64,000 bases of DNA from Novimethylophilus kurashikiensis. Lineage in GTDB: Bacteria > Pseudomonadota > Gammaproteobacteria > Burkholderiales > Methylophilaceae. The translations under genes and the position numbers were made by a program. The DNA lies in assembly GCF_003112435.1 (NCBI RefSeq), contig NZ_BDOQ01000021.1, forward strand, positions 1 through 64,000, given 5' to 3'. Of this stretch, positions 26,887-37,120 are shown piece by piece. The notes below the pieces were generated by a model, which worked only from the letters and a program-made list of their open reading frames with translations, was not told where the DNA came from and made no database searches. Within the stretch, counting starts at the first letter, position 1. The number at the start of each line of letters is the position of its first letter.

Positions 26887-28368
26887 ATGAAACCCGACAA
26901 TCTCCCCGAAGCTTCCAGTCCCGAACCCGGCACCTTGTTCACCGTAGCGAACAGTGCGCTGCTCACGCCGTATGGACTGGATTATTCCGCCCTGCAATCC
27001 GTACTCGGCGGCATCATGTCGCACAAGGTGAATTACGCCGATCTGTACTTTCAATACAGCCGCGCCGAAAGCTGGGGATTGGAAGAAGGCCAGGTCAAGT
27101 CGGGCAGCTTCAACATCGACCAAGGCGTAGGCGTGCGCGCCGTATCCGGCGAAAAAACGGCCTTTGCCTATTCCGACGACATCAGCCTGCCTGCGTTGAC
27201 CCAAGCGGCCGAAGCCACTCGCGCTATTGCAGCACGCGGGGGCGACGCCTCTGCGGGCTCTATCGTCCAACGCAGCGGCAGCACCCAGCTTTACCTGCCC
27301 AACGACCCCATCGCCAGTTTGAGCGACGACCAGAAAGTAAAGCTGCTGGAGCGGCTCGAATCTTATGCTCGCGCCTTGGATACCCGCGTCACGCAAGTCA
27401 CGGCTTCGCTCGCGGCCGAATATGAAGTGGTGTTGATCGCCCGTCACGACGGCATGATGGCGGCGGATATTCGCCCCTTGGTACGTGTTTCCGTGCAGGT
27501 CATCGCCGAGCAGAACGGTCGCCGCGAGCAAGGCGGCTCGGGCGGCGGCGGGCGCTTCGACTACAGCTATTTCACCGACGAAGTGCTACAAGACTACGCC
27601 AGGAAAGCCGTGCACCAAGCCGTCACCAATCTCGACGCACGACCTGCGCCGGCGGGCAACATGACCGTCGTACTCGGCTCCGGCTGGCCCGGCATTCTGT
27701 TGCATGAAGCTATCGGCCACGGGCTGGAAGGCGACTTCAACCGCAAGGGTAGTTCCGCCTTCTCCGGTCGCATCGGCGAAAGGGTTGCTTCCGAAGGGGT
27801 AACCGTGATCGACAACGGTACTATTGCCAATCGACGCGGCTCACTCAACATCGACGATGAAGGCACGCCGACGCAATCGACCATGCTGATCGAAAACGGC
27901 ATCCTAAAGGGTTATTTGCAAGACTCGCTCAACGCCCGTCTCATGGGCATGGGCCTCACCGGCAACGCCCGCCGCGAATCCTATGCCCACATTCCCATGC
28001 CGCGCATGACCAATACCTGCATGCTGAACGGCGACAAGGATCCGGAAGAAATCATCAAATCGGTGAAGCGCGGCCTTTATGCCGTCAACTTCGGCGGCGG
28101 CCAGGTCGATATCACCAGCGGCAAATTCGTGTTCTCCGCCGCAGAAGCCTGGATGATCGAAGACGGCAAGCTGGCCTACCCCGTCAAAGGCGCCACTCTC
28201 ATCGGCAACGGCCCGGACGTGCTAACCCGCGTCTCCATGATCGGCAACGACATGTCGCTGGATTCCGGCGTCGGCACCTGCGGCAAGGAAGGCCAAAGCG
28301 TGCCGGTCGGCGTGGGACAGCCGACGGTACGCATTGACGGCTTGACCGTGGGCGGCACCGGAACTTGA
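26887..28368 (+). CDS. tldD: Metalloprotease TldD
   Basis: 493-residue subunit of the TldD/TldE zinc protease that processes unstructured peptides such as modified peptide antibiotics and antitoxins. The zinc motif [20 protein letters not shown], and the C-terminal [19 protein letters not shown] with [17 protein letters not shown], are the family signature. An earlier in-frame ATG at 26845 exists; 26887 gives a length closer to E. coli TldD (481) and has AAGG upstream. tldE (pmbA) is not in the window. Confidence 0.93.
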   Translation: MKPDNLPEASSPEPGTLFTVANSALLTPYGLDYSALQSVLGGIMSHKVNYADLYFQYSRAESWGLEEGQVKSGSFNIDQGVGVRAVSGEKTAFAYSDDISLPALTQAAEATRAIAARGGDASAGSIVQRSGSTQLYLPNDPIASLSDDQKVKLLERLESYARALDTRVTQVTASLAAEYEVVLIARHDGMMAADIRPLVRVSVQVIAEQNGRREQGGSGGGGRFDYSYFTDEVLQDYARKAVHQAVTNLDARPAPAGNMTVVLGSGWPGILLHEAIGHGLEGDFNRKGSSAFSGRIGERVASEGVTVIDNGTIANRRGSLNIDDEGTPTQSTMLIENGILKGYLQDSLNARLMGMGLTGNARRESYAHIPMPRMTNTCMLNGDKDPEEIIKSVKRGLYAVNFGGGQVDITSGKFVFSAAEAWMIEDGKLAYPVKGATLIGNGPDVLTRVSMIGNDMSLDSGVGTCGKEGQSVPVGVGQPTVRIDGLTVGGTGT

Positions 28369-28477
28369 TGACAGTTTGATTAATCGTGTGGTGCGGCGGG
28401 GTTATTCCATTGATAAAGGATTGATCTTTAATTAATATCAGCCATAGCGACTTCTCAACATCAGAAAGGAAGCAACC

Positions 28478-28822
28478 ATGGCTGAAGCCAAGACCAAGAC
28501 GACCGCCCAAAAGGCGGCCCCCAAGTCTACCGCCGCTCCCAAAAAGAGCCCCGCAACCAAACCCGCTGCAGCACCAAAAACCGCCACCAAGGCCGCAACC
28601 GCCAAGAAACCCGCTGCCGAAAAACCTGCAGCCGCAGCCAAAAAAGCGACCACCACCCGCACCAAGAAATCCGCCCCCGCCAAGCTAAAACCCGGTCCCG
28701 AAGAACTCTACCGCATGATCCAAACCGCGGCGTATTTCATCGCCGAGCGAAATGGGTTTGCTGGGGATTCAAAGGAATACTGGGCGCAGGCAGAGGCTCA
28801 GATTTTGAGTTTGGTTGGATAA
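28478..28822 (+). CDS. Histone-H1-like Lys/Ala-rich protein with C-terminal DUF2934
   Basis: 114 residues. The first 70 are low-complexity Lys/Ala/Pro/Thr repeats (KPAAAPKTATKAATAKKPA type) like the DNA-binding tails of bacterial H1-like proteins. The last 43 (PGPEELYRMIQTAAYFIAER, EYWAQAEAQIL) match DUF2934, a small helical domain of unknown role. AAGGAAG is placed correctly before the ATG. The tail suggests nucleoid binding. Long antisense open frames here are an effect of the biased composition. Confidence 0.82.
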   Translation: MAEAKTKTTAQKAAPKSTAAPKKSPATKPAAAPKTATKAATAKKPAAEKPAAAAKKATTTRTKKSAPAKLKPGPEELYRMIQTAAYFIAERNGFAGDSKEYWAQAEAQILSLVG

Positions 28823-28940
28823 GTAAGAACGACCGCTGCCGGCTTTAAAACGATTTCATAAGTCGGCAGCAACGTAGCACAACTTGCCATATGCTTTTTC
28901 TTTGCCCGTTGCTGGGACAGGTGTATTCAACTTCAGCCTC

Positions 28941-29450
28941 ATGGATAAGCTGAAACTTAGGCTTATGTATCAGGAGGCATTGCAGCGTCTCAAAGATGCC
29001 GAAACACTGTCACAAGTAATTCCCCTTGGCGAACGCACTGATTCAGCTTACATACTCCAACTTCTCGGCCTAGAACTTTTACTTAAGATCGTTTTTGAGA
29101 CCGCACTTAGCAAACCTGGTGTAGGGCACAAGTATGAGAAGCTGTTTGGCGAGTTACCACAGAGCCTACAAACAAGGTTGCTCGCTTCGGCCAACAAGCG
29201 AGTTCAGCATTCTGAGTTAGCAATAAATCATGAGAGAGTTCTGGAAGAATGGGGGAAAAACTTTGTTGATTTGCGCTACCCATGGGAGCGATATGCAACG
29301 CTTTCCGAAGAACAGTATTCATCCCTCGGTGAAGAGTGGGTCTCCAAAGGGGCTCCATTAGAAGAGGCAACGTTTCGGTATCATCCAGAAGAGCTGTTTA
29401 GCTTTATTGAGGCGTTGCGCATTGTTGCGGCCGAGGTGGCCAATCTCTAA
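28941..29450 (+). CDS. HEPN-like protein
   Basis: 169-residue helical protein. LQLLGLELLLKIVFETAL, GVGHKYEKLFGELPQSLQTR and FVDLRYPWERY resemble the helix pattern of HEPN-domain proteins (LEL-LLK, GH-hydrophobic, RY-E). The classical RX4-6H ribonuclease motif is not clear. The ATG at 28941 has no good ribosome site; a TTG start at 28884 would extend it. The gene is AT-richer than its neighbours and lies beside a dispersed repeat, which hints at acquisition. No nucleotidyltransferase partner is adjacent. Confidence 0.6.
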   Translation: MDKLKLRLMYQEALQRLKDAETLSQVIPLGERTDSAYILQLLGLELLLKIVFETALSKPGVGHKYEKLFGELPQSLQTRLLASANKRVQHSELAINHERVLEEWGKNFVDLRYPWERYATLSEEQYSSLGEEWVSKGAPLEEATFRYHPEELFSFIEALRIVAAEVANL

Positions 29451-29512
29451 TTCAACGGGACGTCTGGCGGCACCTGTTAATTCGCTTTGCGCTTGCCACC
29501 AGCTCCCCCTTC

Positions 29513-29705
29513 TGCCGCGCTGAGCAGCACAGCCAAGACGGGGGCTTTCGGCGAGGACTGTTTGAGGGCATAGCCCGAGTTCCGCAGCCGCCCGGCTTGG
29601 CGAGCAGCGCAAGGGAGTCCGAAGGATCGCGGCAGGGGGCGCCTTTTCCTTTGGTTACTTTCGTTTGGGCGAGCAAACGAAAGTAACTAGCTGTCGGGCT
29701 ACCCC
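29513..29705 (+). repeat. Dispersed intergenic repeat, copy 2
   Basis: Second copy of the element at 19040-19235, same orientation. The terminal 14-bp inverted repeat at 29654-29687 has identical arms GTTACTTTCGTTTG and CAAACGAAAGTAAC, but a different loop (GGCGAG), so the arms are conserved more strictly than the loop. Confidence 0.8.
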
Positions 29706-29710
29706 CGACA

Positions 29711-29741
29711 TATAAAAACAAAAGCCGGTTTCCCGGCTTTT
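29711..29741 (-). terminator. Rho-independent terminator of ackA (possibly bidirectional)
   Basis: Nine-base stem AAAAGCCGG/CCGGCTTTT at 29720-29741 with loop TTTC. On the minus strand it is followed by TGTTTTTATA, giving a good terminator about 75 bases after ackA. On the plus strand the stem itself ends in T residues, so it could also stop transcripts from the HEPN-like gene. Confidence 0.78.
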
Positions 29742-29815
29742 AACATCACAACTTTCTGGATTACAAGTTATCCCGCACCGCCAGAAATGACGGTCTCAAA
29801 CGCGGAGGAGTCCGC

Positions 29816-30874
29816 TTAGTCCAACAGCACCTCCAAACACAACTCCCGAATCATCCCCTCCTCATCCGCCGGCACAATCACCACCGGCTTGCCGCCCGCC
29901 TTTTCAATCCGCTGCGCATGCCCAAGATTCGCCCCCTCATCCAGCACAAACCCCATAAACCCCAATTCCCCACAAATCGCGCTCCGCACCGCAGCCGCAT
30001 GTTCGCCAATCCCGCCGGTGAATACCAAAGCATCCAACCCACCCACCATCGCCGCATAACTGCCAATGGCCGCCCGTACCTGGCGGCAGAAATAATCAAC
30101 CGCAAACGCCGCTTGCCCGGTCGTACTTTCCAGCAAATCCTGCATCTCGAAGCTCTCGCCTTCGGATAGCGCCAGCAATCCCATCTGGTGGTAGACCATG
30201 TCGAACATCTGTTCCGGCGTGTATTTCAGCGCCAGTTCCAGCATCACGCCTGGATCGAGGTCGCCGCTGCGGGTGCCCATGACGATACCGCCGGCCGGAG
30301 TGCAGCCCATGGTGGTATCGATGGATTGCAGGTTGTCCATCAGGCACAAGCTCGCGCCGCTGCCCAAGTGGGCGACGACGATTTTGCCACGCGCTGCATC
30401 ACTCAATATCCGAGGAAGCTGTCGTGCCACGTGCGAGTAATTGAGACCGTGGAAACCGTAGCGCCGCATGCCGAGCGACGACGGAATCGGCAAGCGCTTC
30501 GCCCAATCCGGCATGGTGGCGTGAAAAGCGGTGTCGAAGCAGGCGATTTGCGGCACGGGGAAGCGTTCGCGGCACAAATCCACGCCCAGCAGGTTGCCGG
30601 GCATATGCAGGGGTGCCAGGTGCACCAGGTCTTCCAAGCGAGCACGCTCCGCCGCGTCGATCACTCGCGCTGGTTCCGCGGCATCGCCGCCATGCACGAA
30701 GCGATGCCCGACCAGCGCGGGCATTTCCCCGCCCAGGTCGTGCATGAGCCGGTCGAAGCCCACGGCGGGTTCGTGCACGTGGCCGTAGCGGAAGTTGCGG
30801 CGCTCGCCGTCGGCCGTAAAAAAGCTGGCCTTGAGCGAGGATGAGCCGCTGTTGATGGTGAGGATTGGACGCAT
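29816..30874 (-). CDS. ackA: Acetate kinase family protein
   Basis: 352-residue kinase that converts acetyl-phosphate and ADP to acetate and ATP. It starts MRPILTINSGSSSLKASFF (family N terminus), has HRFVHGG, ACFDTAFHATMP, MRRYGFHGLNYSHVA, HLGSGASLCL, TTMGCTPAGGIVMGTRSGDL, and FTGGIGEHA. It is about 50 residues shorter than classical AckA (400); such short forms are common next to phosphoketolase genes. The ATG at 30874 is chosen because upstream codons read through a tRNA-like fragment. It follows xfp by about 60 bases on the same strand. Confidence 0.9.
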   Translation of the reverse strand: MRPILTINSGSSSLKASFFTADGERRNFRYGHVHEPAVGFDRLMHDLGGEMPALVGHRFVHGGDAAEPARVIDAAERARLEDLVHLAPLHMPGNLLGVDLCRERFPVPQIACFDTAFHATMPDWAKRLPIPSSLGMRRYGFHGLNYSHVARQLPRILSDAARGKIVVAHLGSGASLCLMDNLQSIDTTMGCTPAGGIVMGTRSGDLDPGVMLELALKYTPEQMFDMVYHQMGLLALSEGESFEMQDLLESTTGQAAFAVDYFCRQVRAAIGSYAAMVGGLDALVFTGGIGEHAAAVRSAICGELGFMGFVLDEGANLGHAQRIEKAGGKPVVIVPADEEGMIRELCLEVLLD

Positions 30875-30898
30875 GGTTACCGATCTATCTGGGCATGA

Positions 30899-30934
30899 AT
30901 GACGAGGAGGTTCGAGTCCTCTTCGCAGCACCCA
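30899..30934 (+). other. tRNA 3'-end-like fragment
   Basis: A T-arm-like hairpin (GGAGG TTCGAGT CCTCT) followed by TCGCAGCACCCA looks like the last 30 or so bases of a tRNA. No matching 5' acceptor strand or anticodon arm precedes it, so it is not a complete tRNA gene. It lies in the xfp-ackA intergenic region. Confidence 0.35.
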
Positions 30935-30937
30935 GCC

Positions 30938-33310
30938 TCAATACGGCCACGTCCAATGATCCACCTCGGGCAAATCCACCCCATGTTCGTAGGCGTAATT
31001 GCGGCAATCAATCTGCATGTTGCGCATTTTTTCTTTCACGTGCGCCCCGGCCACTTGCAGTCTGGGGATGCGGTCGATGGCGTCGATGACCAAACTGAAA
31101 CGATCGATCTCGTTCTGGATCGCAAGCTCCAACGGAGTGTTGATGCTGCCTTTTTCCTTGTAGCCGCGCACGTGCCAGTTGCCGTGGTTGTGGCGGCGAT
31201 AGGCCAGGCGGTGGATCAATTGCGGATAACCGTGGAAGTTGAACACGACCGGCTTGTCCAGCGTAAACAGGCTGTCGAAATCCTTGTCGGATAACCCATG
31301 CGGATGCTCGGACTGCGGCGTGAGCTTGTAGAGGTCGACCACGTTGACGTAGCGCACCTTGATATCCGGGAAATGCTCGCGCAGCAGCACCACGGCGGCC
31401 AGCGCCTCCTTGGTAGGAATATCGCCTGCGCTCGCCATCACGATATCCGGCTCGTAACCCGCGTCGTTGCTGGCCCAATCCCAGATGCCGATGCCCTTGG
31501 TGCAATGCTTGATAGCGGACTCCATGTCCAGGTATTGCAGGTGCTTCTGCTTGTCGCTCACGATCACGTTGATGTAATCGGTGCTCTTCAGGCAATGCGC
31601 CCCCACCGAGAGCAGGCAGTTCACATCGGGCGGGAGATAGATGCGTGTCACGTCCGGGCTCTTGTTCACGACGAGGTCGAGGAAGCCCGGATCCTGGTGG
31701 GTAAAGCCATTGTGGTCCTGCCGCCATACAGTCGAGGTAATCAGCAGATTGAGCGACGAAATCGGCGCGCGCCACGAGACGGCCTTGGACATCGCCAGCC
31801 ACTTGGCGTGTTGGTTGAACATGGAATCGATGACATGAACGAAGGCTTCATAGGTCGAGAAGAAGCCGTGGCGGCCGGTCAAGAGGTAGCCTTCCAGCCA
31901 GCCCTCCAGCGTGTGCTCGGACAGCATTTCCATCACGCGGCCGTCAGGCGAAAGCTCGCCGCCATCCGCGTCTTCGGGCAGATAGTCAGCCATCCACACT
32001 TTTTTGCTGACGGCATAGACGTCATCCAGCTTGTTGGAGGAATTCTCGTCCGGGCCGAATACGCGGAAATTGGTCATGTTCTCGCGCATCACGTCGCGCA
32101 GCAGCTTGCCCAGCGGCCGGGTGTTCTCGGCGCTTACGGTGCCCGGCTTGTCGATTGCAGCGCCATACTCACGAAAATCCGGCATGCACAAGGCACGTCG
32201 CAACATGCCCCCATTGGCGTGCAAGTTGGCGCTCATGCGGCGCTGGCCCTTGGGTGCAAGCTGTTTCAGTTCTGGGAGTAATTTGCCGGTGGCGTCGAAC
32301 AACTCCTCCGGCTTGTAGCTGCGCAGCCAGGATTCAAGCTGGGCCAAATGCTGCGGATTTTCCTGCACGCTGCCGAGCGGCACCTGGTGGGCGCGCCAAA
32401 AGCCCTCCACCTTGTGGCCGTCCACTTTGTGCGGGCCGGTCCAGCCCTTGGGCGAACGCAGCACGATCATCGGCCAGCGTGGCCGCACCGGCTTGCCGCT
32501 GCTGCGGGCTTCCTGCTGCAAGCGGCGGATTTCCTGCACGCAGGTTTCCATGGTTGCGGCCATCTTCTGGTGCATTTCCAGCGGGTCGGAACCCTCGACA
32601 AAATACGGCTGCCAGCCGTAGCCCTTGAACAACGCCTCTAGCTCCTCATGCGAAATGCGCGAGAGGATGGTCGGATTGTTAATCTTGTAACCGTTGAGGT
32701 GCAGCACGGGCAGCACTGCGCCGTCGCGGATGGGGTTGAGGAATTTGTTGGAATGCCAGGAAGTCGCCAGTGCGCCCGTTTCCGATTCGCCGTCGCCTAC
32801 CATCACCGTGACGATCAAATCCGGATTGTCATAGGCCGCGCCGAATGCGTGCGACACGCTGTAGCCCAGTTCGCCGCCCTCGTGAATCGAGCCCGGCGTT
32901 TCAGGCGTGCAGTGGCTGCCGATGCCGCCGGGGAAGGAAAACTCCTTGAAGAAATGGCCCATGCCCTCTTCATCTTCGCCCTTGTTGGGATAGATCTCGC
33001 TGTAAGTGCCTTCAAGGTACACCGGCGCCAGCACGCCCGGCGCGCCATGGCCGGGGCCGGCGAGGAAAATCGCGTCGAGGTCGTATTTATTGATGAGCCG
33101 GTTCATGTGAATGTAGGTGAAGCTCAAACCCGGACTGGCACCCCAGTGGCCGAGCAAGCGTTTTTTCACATGCTCGGGCTTGAGCGGCTCTTTCAACAAT
33201 GGATTCGCCCGCAGGTAGATCATGCCGGCTGCCAGGTAATTGCAGGCACGCCAATACGCATGCATGGATTGCAACTCTTGCTGGGTGAGCGCTTGGTCAA
33301 CGGAGCTCAT
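30938..33310 (-). CDS. xfp: Phosphoketolase (xylulose-5-P/fructose-6-P)
   Basis: 790-residue thiamine-diphosphate enzyme splitting xylulose-5-phosphate or fructose-6-phosphate into acetyl-phosphate and a shorter sugar phosphate. [32 protein letters not shown], the TPP motif [18 protein letters not shown] with [10 protein letters not shown], and [19 protein letters not shown] are the signature. It forms a pair with ackA just downstream, so the acetyl-phosphate can yield acetate and ATP. AAAGGAATACGCG precedes the ATG. Confidence 0.95.
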   Translation of the reverse strand: MSSVDQALTQQELQSMHAYWRACNYLAAGMIYLRANPLLKEPLKPEHVKKRLLGHWGASPGLSFTYIHMNRLINKYDLDAIFLAGPGHGAPGVLAPVYLEGTYSEIYPNKGEDEEGMGHFFKEFSFPGGIGSHCTPETPGSIHEGGELGYSVSHAFGAAYDNPDLIVTVMVGDGESETGALATSWHSNKFLNPIRDGAVLPVLHLNGYKINNPTILSRISHEELEALFKGYGWQPYFVEGSDPLEMHQKMAATMETCVQEIRRLQQEARSSGKPVRPRWPMIVLRSPKGWTGPHKVDGHKVEGFWRAHQVPLGSVQENPQHLAQLESWLRSYKPEELFDATGKLLPELKQLAPKGQRRMSANLHANGGMLRRALCMPDFREYGAAIDKPGTVSAENTRPLGKLLRDVMRENMTNFRVFGPDENSSNKLDDVYAVSKKVWMADYLPEDADGGELSPDGRVMEMLSEHTLEGWLEGYLLTGRHGFFSTYEAFVHVIDSMFNQHAKWLAMSKAVSWRAPISSLNLLITSTVWRQDHNGFTHQDPGFLDLVVNKSPDVTRIYLPPDVNCLLSVGAHCLKSTDYINVIVSDKQKHLQYLDMESAIKHCTKGIGIWDWASNDAGYEPDIVMASAGDIPTKEALAAVVLLREHFPDIKVRYVNVVDLYKLTPQSEHPHGLSDKDFDSLFTLDKPVVFNFHGYPQLIHRLAYRRHNHGNWHVRGYKEKGSINTPLELAIQNEIDRFSLVIDAIDRIPRLQVAGAHVKEKMRNMQIDCRNYAYEHGVDLPEVDHWTWPY

Positions 33311-33549
33311 CGCGTATTCCTTTCCTCAAGTGGTGGCTGCACAACAGGCCATCCGGTAAAAACTCGACAATAGAGGACATTATCCTCCAGTTATGTGACG
33401 GTTGCTCGATGGCAGCGCACATATGGATCAAGCCTGCGATACGTTGCTTCACGTCAGAGTCGATAACGATTGATAGGTAATTGGGGCAGGAGCGACGCTT
33501 GTGGTCGTCGCCCTCAGGATAGCCGAATGATTGCACTATCCGATCAGAA

Positions 33550-33873
33550 TCATTTCCCGATATCCTGGCTGAGGCGACTATGATGAGCATCGTCAGCGCC
33601 GCTGGCCCAGAGATCGTTGTCCTGTTTGGATTGCTGGGATTCGCGCAATGCAGAGTGAATTTGGTGCAGGCCCCAGATTTCGACAGTGGCTTCCGGAGGA
33701 AAACCCAAACGGCCAGCACGTTTGCTCAGCATGAGTTCGTCGAAATAACGCTCGCCATCGACGGTATTCCAGAGTTCCAACAGTTTTTGGAACACATGAG
33801 GGTATTGGGTTTCGAGGATGGTTGGGTATTTACCCGGCTGGTTGCCCAGCAGTTCCAGCATGCGTGTATTCAT
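33550..33873 (-). CDS. Small conserved-looking hypothetical protein
   Basis: 107 residues from the ATG at 33873, which has GGGGAG upstream. It is mostly helical and charged: MNTRMLELLGNQPGKYPTIL, a middle ERYFDELMLSKRAGRLGFPP, and a polar C terminus. No family recognised. It lies between htpG's terminator and xfp on the same strand; a gap of about 240 bases to xfp, in which I see no other gene, should hold the xfp promoter. Confidence 0.65.
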   Translation of the reverse strand: MNTRMLELLGNQPGKYPTILETQYPHVFQKLLELWNTVDGERYFDELMLSKRAGRLGFPPEATVEIWGLHQIHSALRESQQSKQDNDLWASGADDAHHSRLSQDIGK

Positions 33874-33916
33874 GGCGATCTCCCCAGAATGTAAGCCTTT
33901 TCCTACACTATAGCCC

Positions 33917-33950
33917 CAAAAAAAGAAGGCTGCCAATCAGGCAGCCTTCT
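33917..33950 (-). terminator. Rho-independent terminator of htpG
   Basis: Eleven-base stem AGAAGGCTGCC/GGCAGCCTTCT at 33924-33950 with a five-base loop, followed on the minus strand by at least six T residues. It lies 24 bases after the htpG stop. Confidence 0.88.
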
Positions 33951-33973
33951 ATGTGGGAACTACTTGGCGCAGC

Positions 33974-35878
33974 TTACTTCAACAAAGCCAACAAACCGTT
34001 CAAGCGGCGAACAAAACTTGCCGGGTCTTCCAGCTGTCCGCCTTCCGCGAGCAGGGCTTGTTCGAACAGCAGGTTTACCCAATCAGCGAAACGCCCTTCG
34101 TCGGATTCATCTTTTAGACGCGACACCAATGCATGCTGAGGGTTGATCTCGAGGATGGGCTTGGTGTTGGGCGACTTCTGACCGGCAGCCTTGAGCAGGC
34201 GCTCCAGGTTGGCGCTCATGTCGTTTTCACCGGTGACAAGGCAAGCTGGGGAATCGGTGAGTCGATGGGTCACACGGACTTCGCGTACTTTCTCGTCGCC
34301 CAAAGTCGTCTTGATCTTGTCGACCAGATCCTTGAATGCGTCCTCGGCTTTCTTCTGCTCTTCCTTCTCGGCTTCGTCTTCCAGTTTGCCCAAGTCCAAA
34401 TCACCCTTGGCCACGGATTGCAGCTTCTTGCCGTCGAACTCGGTCAGGCTAGACATCAACCATTCGTCCACACGATCGGACAGCAGCAGCACTTCAATAC
34501 CCTTCTTACGGAAGATTTCGAGGTGCGGGCTGTGCTTGGCCGCGGCAAAGCTGTCGGCGGTGACGTAGTAAATCTTGTCCTGGCCTTCCTTCATGCGGCC
34601 AATGTAGTCCTTGAGCGAGACCACTTCCTCGTCGGTATCGGCATGGGTGGAAGCGAAACGCAGCAAGCCGGCAATCTTCTCCTTGTTGCCGAAATCCTCG
34701 CCCGGGCCTTCCTTGAGCACGCGGCCGAACTCCTTCCAGAAGGTCTGGTACTTCTCGGCGTCGTTCTCGGCCATGTCTTCCAGCAGCCCCAGCACCTTCT
34801 TCACCGAACCGGCCTTGATGCCGTCGATTTCACGGCTGGCCTGGAGGATTTCGCGCGAGACATTCAAGGGCAGATCAGCGGAGTCGATCACCCCGCGCAC
34901 GAAGCGCAGGTATTGCGGCATGAGCTGTTCGGCGTCGTCCATGATGAACACGCGCTTCACATACAGCTTGATGCCGTGACGACGGTCGCGGTCATAGAGA
35001 TCAAAAGGCGCACGGCCCGGCACGTAGAGCAGCGAGATATATTCCTGCTTGCCTTCGACGCGGTTGTGCGACCATGCCAGAGGCTTTTCGAAATCGTGCG
35101 CGACGTGCTTGTAGAACTCCTCGTACTGCTCGTCGGTGACTTCGCTCTTGGGGCGTGCCCACAGCGCGGAGGCCTGGTTGACAGTCTCGTCCTCGTCGGT
35201 GGGGACTTCCTCGCCGTCCTTCCACTCGGATTTTTTCATCACGATAGGCAGCGTGATGTGGTCGGAATACTTGCGGATGATGGACTTGATCTTCCAGTCG
35301 CTGAGAAACTCGTCCTCGCCTTCGCGCAGATGCAGCACGATCTCGGTTCCGCGCGCGGTTTTCTCGACGGTTTCCAGCGTGTAATCGCCCTCGCCTGCGG
35401 ATTCCCAACGCACGCCGTGTTCGGCGGTCAGACCGGCGCGGCGAGTGGTTAGCGTCACCTTGTCGGCGATGATGAAGGCGGAATAGAAGCCGACCCCGAA
35501 CTGGCCGATCAGCGTCGCGTCCTTCTTCTGGTCGCCGGAGAGTTGGGCGAAGAATTCGCGCGTGCCGGACTTGGCGATAGTGCCGATGTTATCGACGACT
35601 TCCTGGCGATTCATACCGATGCCGTTGTCGCTGATGGTCAACGTGCGAGCGGCCTTGTCGTAGCTGACGCGGATCTTGAGCTCGCTATCGCTTTCAAACA
35701 GCGCGGCATCGGCCAGCGCCTCGAAGCGCAGCTTGTCGGCAGCGTCGCTGGCATTGGAGATCAGCTCGCGTAGGACGATTTCCTTGTTGGAGTACAAGGA
35801 ATGGATCATCAAATGCAGCAGCTGTTTGACTTCGGCCTGGAAGCCCAGGGTTTCTTTATTTACGGTTTCTGTGGTCAT
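33974..35878 (-). CDS. htpG: Chaperone HtpG (Hsp90)
   Basis: ATP-dependent cytoplasmic chaperone of 634 residues. The GHKL ATPase motifs are clear: [40 protein letters not shown] and [12 protein letters not shown]; the middle domain has [10 protein letters not shown] and [30 protein letters not shown] precedes the ATG. Single gene with its own terminator. Confidence 0.97.
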   Translation of the reverse strand: MTTETVNKETLGFQAEVKQLLHLMIHSLYSNKEIVLRELISNASDAADKLRFEALADAALFESDSELKIRVSYDKAARTLTISDNGIGMNRQEVVDNIGTIAKSGTREFFAQLSGDQKKDATLIGQFGVGFYSAFIIADKVTLTTRRAGLTAEHGVRWESAGEGDYTLETVEKTARGTEIVLHLREGEDEFLSDWKIKSIIRKYSDHITLPIVMKKSEWKDGEEVPTDEDETVNQASALWARPKSEVTDEQYEEFYKHVAHDFEKPLAWSHNRVEGKQEYISLLYVPGRAPFDLYDRDRRHGIKLYVKRVFIMDDAEQLMPQYLRFVRGVIDSADLPLNVSREILQASREIDGIKAGSVKKVLGLLEDMAENDAEKYQTFWKEFGRVLKEGPGEDFGNKEKIAGLLRFASTHADTDEEVVSLKDYIGRMKEGQDKIYYVTADSFAAAKHSPHLEIFRKKGIEVLLLSDRVDEWLMSSLTEFDGKKLQSVAKGDLDLGKLEDEAEKEEQKKAEDAFKDLVDKIKTTLGDEKVREVRVTHRLTDSPACLVTGENDMSANLERLLKAAGQKSPNTKPILEINPQHALVSRLKDESDEGRFADWVNLLFEQALLAEGGQLEDPASFVRRLNGLLALLK

Positions 35879-35975
35879 GGGTTCCCCTTGTTGAACATGG
35901 TGGATGGCCCATAAATAGGGGCGGCGCGCTCGAATTCAAGAGCAGGCCGAAGGCGAATGGTGGATTTAGCTTGCG

Positions 35976-36353
35976 TCAGCTTTCCAGGACGACGAAGGCA
36001 ACCGCCAGGGCTTTTTCGTCGCTGATGGAAATATGCTGGAAATGGATGCCGCGCTGGTCGAGGTAGTCCTGCAATTCAGGCGCGAAGTCGAACAACGGCT
36101 TGCCGAGATCGTCATGCGTGACACCGATGTTCTGGAAGGTGGCCGGGGCGCGAATGCCGGTGCCCAGCGCCTTGGAGAAAGCCTCCTTGGCGGCGAAGCG
36201 TTTGGCCAGGAAGCGGGCTTTGGTGTTGCTGTGCTGGTAGGCCATCCACTCGGGGATGGTCAGGATGCGGTTGGCAAAGGCATCGCCGAACTTGTCCAGC
36301 GAATCCTGGATACGTGCGACTTCGACGATGTCTGTGCCTATGCCGTAAATCAT
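35976..36353 (-). CDS. acpS: Holo-[acyl-carrier-protein] synthase
   Basis: 125-residue enzyme transferring 4'-phosphopantetheine from CoA to [18 protein letters not shown] at the N terminus and [20 protein letters not shown] in the middle are the AcpS signatures, with the magnesium-binding Asp and Glu in place. ATGA overlap with pdxJ. It could also prime the polyene-locus ACP, as no dedicated transferase is seen there. Confidence 0.95.
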   Translation of the reverse strand: MIYGIGTDIVEVARIQDSLDKFGDAFANRILTIPEWMAYQHSNTKARFLAKRFAAKEAFSKALGTGIRAPATFQNIGVTHDDLGKPLFDFAPELQDYLDQRGIHFQHISISDEKALAVAFVVLES

Positions 36354-37120
36354 GCGGTTTTGATCGACTGCCGAGCTGGAAGTTGCAGGTTGCCCATGTC
36401 GCTCACGGCCACCATCAGCGTCTTCATTTCGCGCACCGCGTTGTCCCAGCCGACGAACAAGGCATGGGCGACGATGGCGTGGCCGATGTTGAGCTCCTCG
36501 ACGCCGGGAATAGAGGCGATCTGCTGCACGTTGTGATAGTGCAAGCCGTGGCCGGCATTGACCGACAAGCCCAGCGATGTGCCGTGCACGACTGCGTTCT
36601 TGATGCGGGCCAGTTCCAGTTCGCGCTCATGCTCGGTTTCGGCATCGGCAAAGGCGCCGGTGTGGATTTCCACCACGGGCGCACCGGCGGCCTTGGAAGC
36701 GTCCAGTTGTTTTTCGTCCGGGTCGATGAACAGGGAAACGCGAATGCCGGCGTCGCCCAGGCGCTGGCAGGCATCCTTCACCTTGTCGAAATATTTCACG
36801 ATATCGAGACCGCCTTCGGTGGTCAGTTCCTCGCGGCGCTCCGGCACCAGGCAGACGTCCTGCGGCTTGACCTGCAAGGCGATGCCGATCATTTCCTCGG
36901 TCACGGCCATTTCCAGGTTCATGCGGGTTTGCAGCAGGCCGCGCAGGGTGTGGACGTCCACGTCCTGGATGTGGCGGCGGTCTTCGCGCAGATGCAGGGT
37001 GATGGCGTCGGCCCCGGCCTGCTCTGCGCGGAGCGCGGCCTGGACCACGCTGGGATAACGGGTGCCGCGGGCCTGGCGGATGGTTGCGACGTGGTCGATG
37101 TTGACGCCTAAACGAATCAT
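36350..37120 (-). CDS. pdxJ: Pyridoxine 5'-phosphate synthase
   Basis: 256-residue TIM-barrel enzyme that condenses 3-amino-2-oxopropyl phosphate and deoxyxylulose-5-phosphate. [20 protein letters not shown] is the N-terminal signature, [13 protein letters not shown] the phosphate/active-site loop, and [11 protein letters not shown]-like [12 protein letters not shown] the C-terminal one. It sits in recO-pdxJ-acpS with four-base overlaps on both sides. Confidence 0.96.
   Translation of the reverse strand: MIRLGVNIDHVATIRQARGTRYPSVVQAALRAEQAGADAITLHLREDRRHIQDVDVHTLRGLLQTRMNLEMAVTEEMIGIALQVKPQDVCLVPERREELTTEGGLDIVKYFDKVKDACQRLGDAGIRVSLFIDPDEKQLDASKAAGAPVVEIHTGAFADAETEHERELELARIKNAVVHGTSLGLSVNAGHGLHYHNVQQIASIPGVEELNIGHAIVAHALFVGWDNAVREMKTLMVAVSDMGNLQLPARQSIKTA

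Larger units (their letters stand above)
29451..29815. other. Intergenic region with repeat copy 2 and a terminator
   Basis: About 365 bases with no credible gene. It contains dispersed repeat copy 2 (about 29513-29705) and the hairpin at 29720-29741 that ends ackA. Confidence 0.6.

Noticed and set aside
28438-28683. Antisense frame in the Lys/Ala-rich gene
   Set aside because: Alanine/valine-rich mirror of a low-complexity sequence; the sense frame has a ribosome site and the DUF2934 domain.
34133-35452. 439-codon plus-strand open frame antisense to htpG
   Set aside because: The htpG frame carries all Hsp90 motifs; the antisense protein is a composition artefact.
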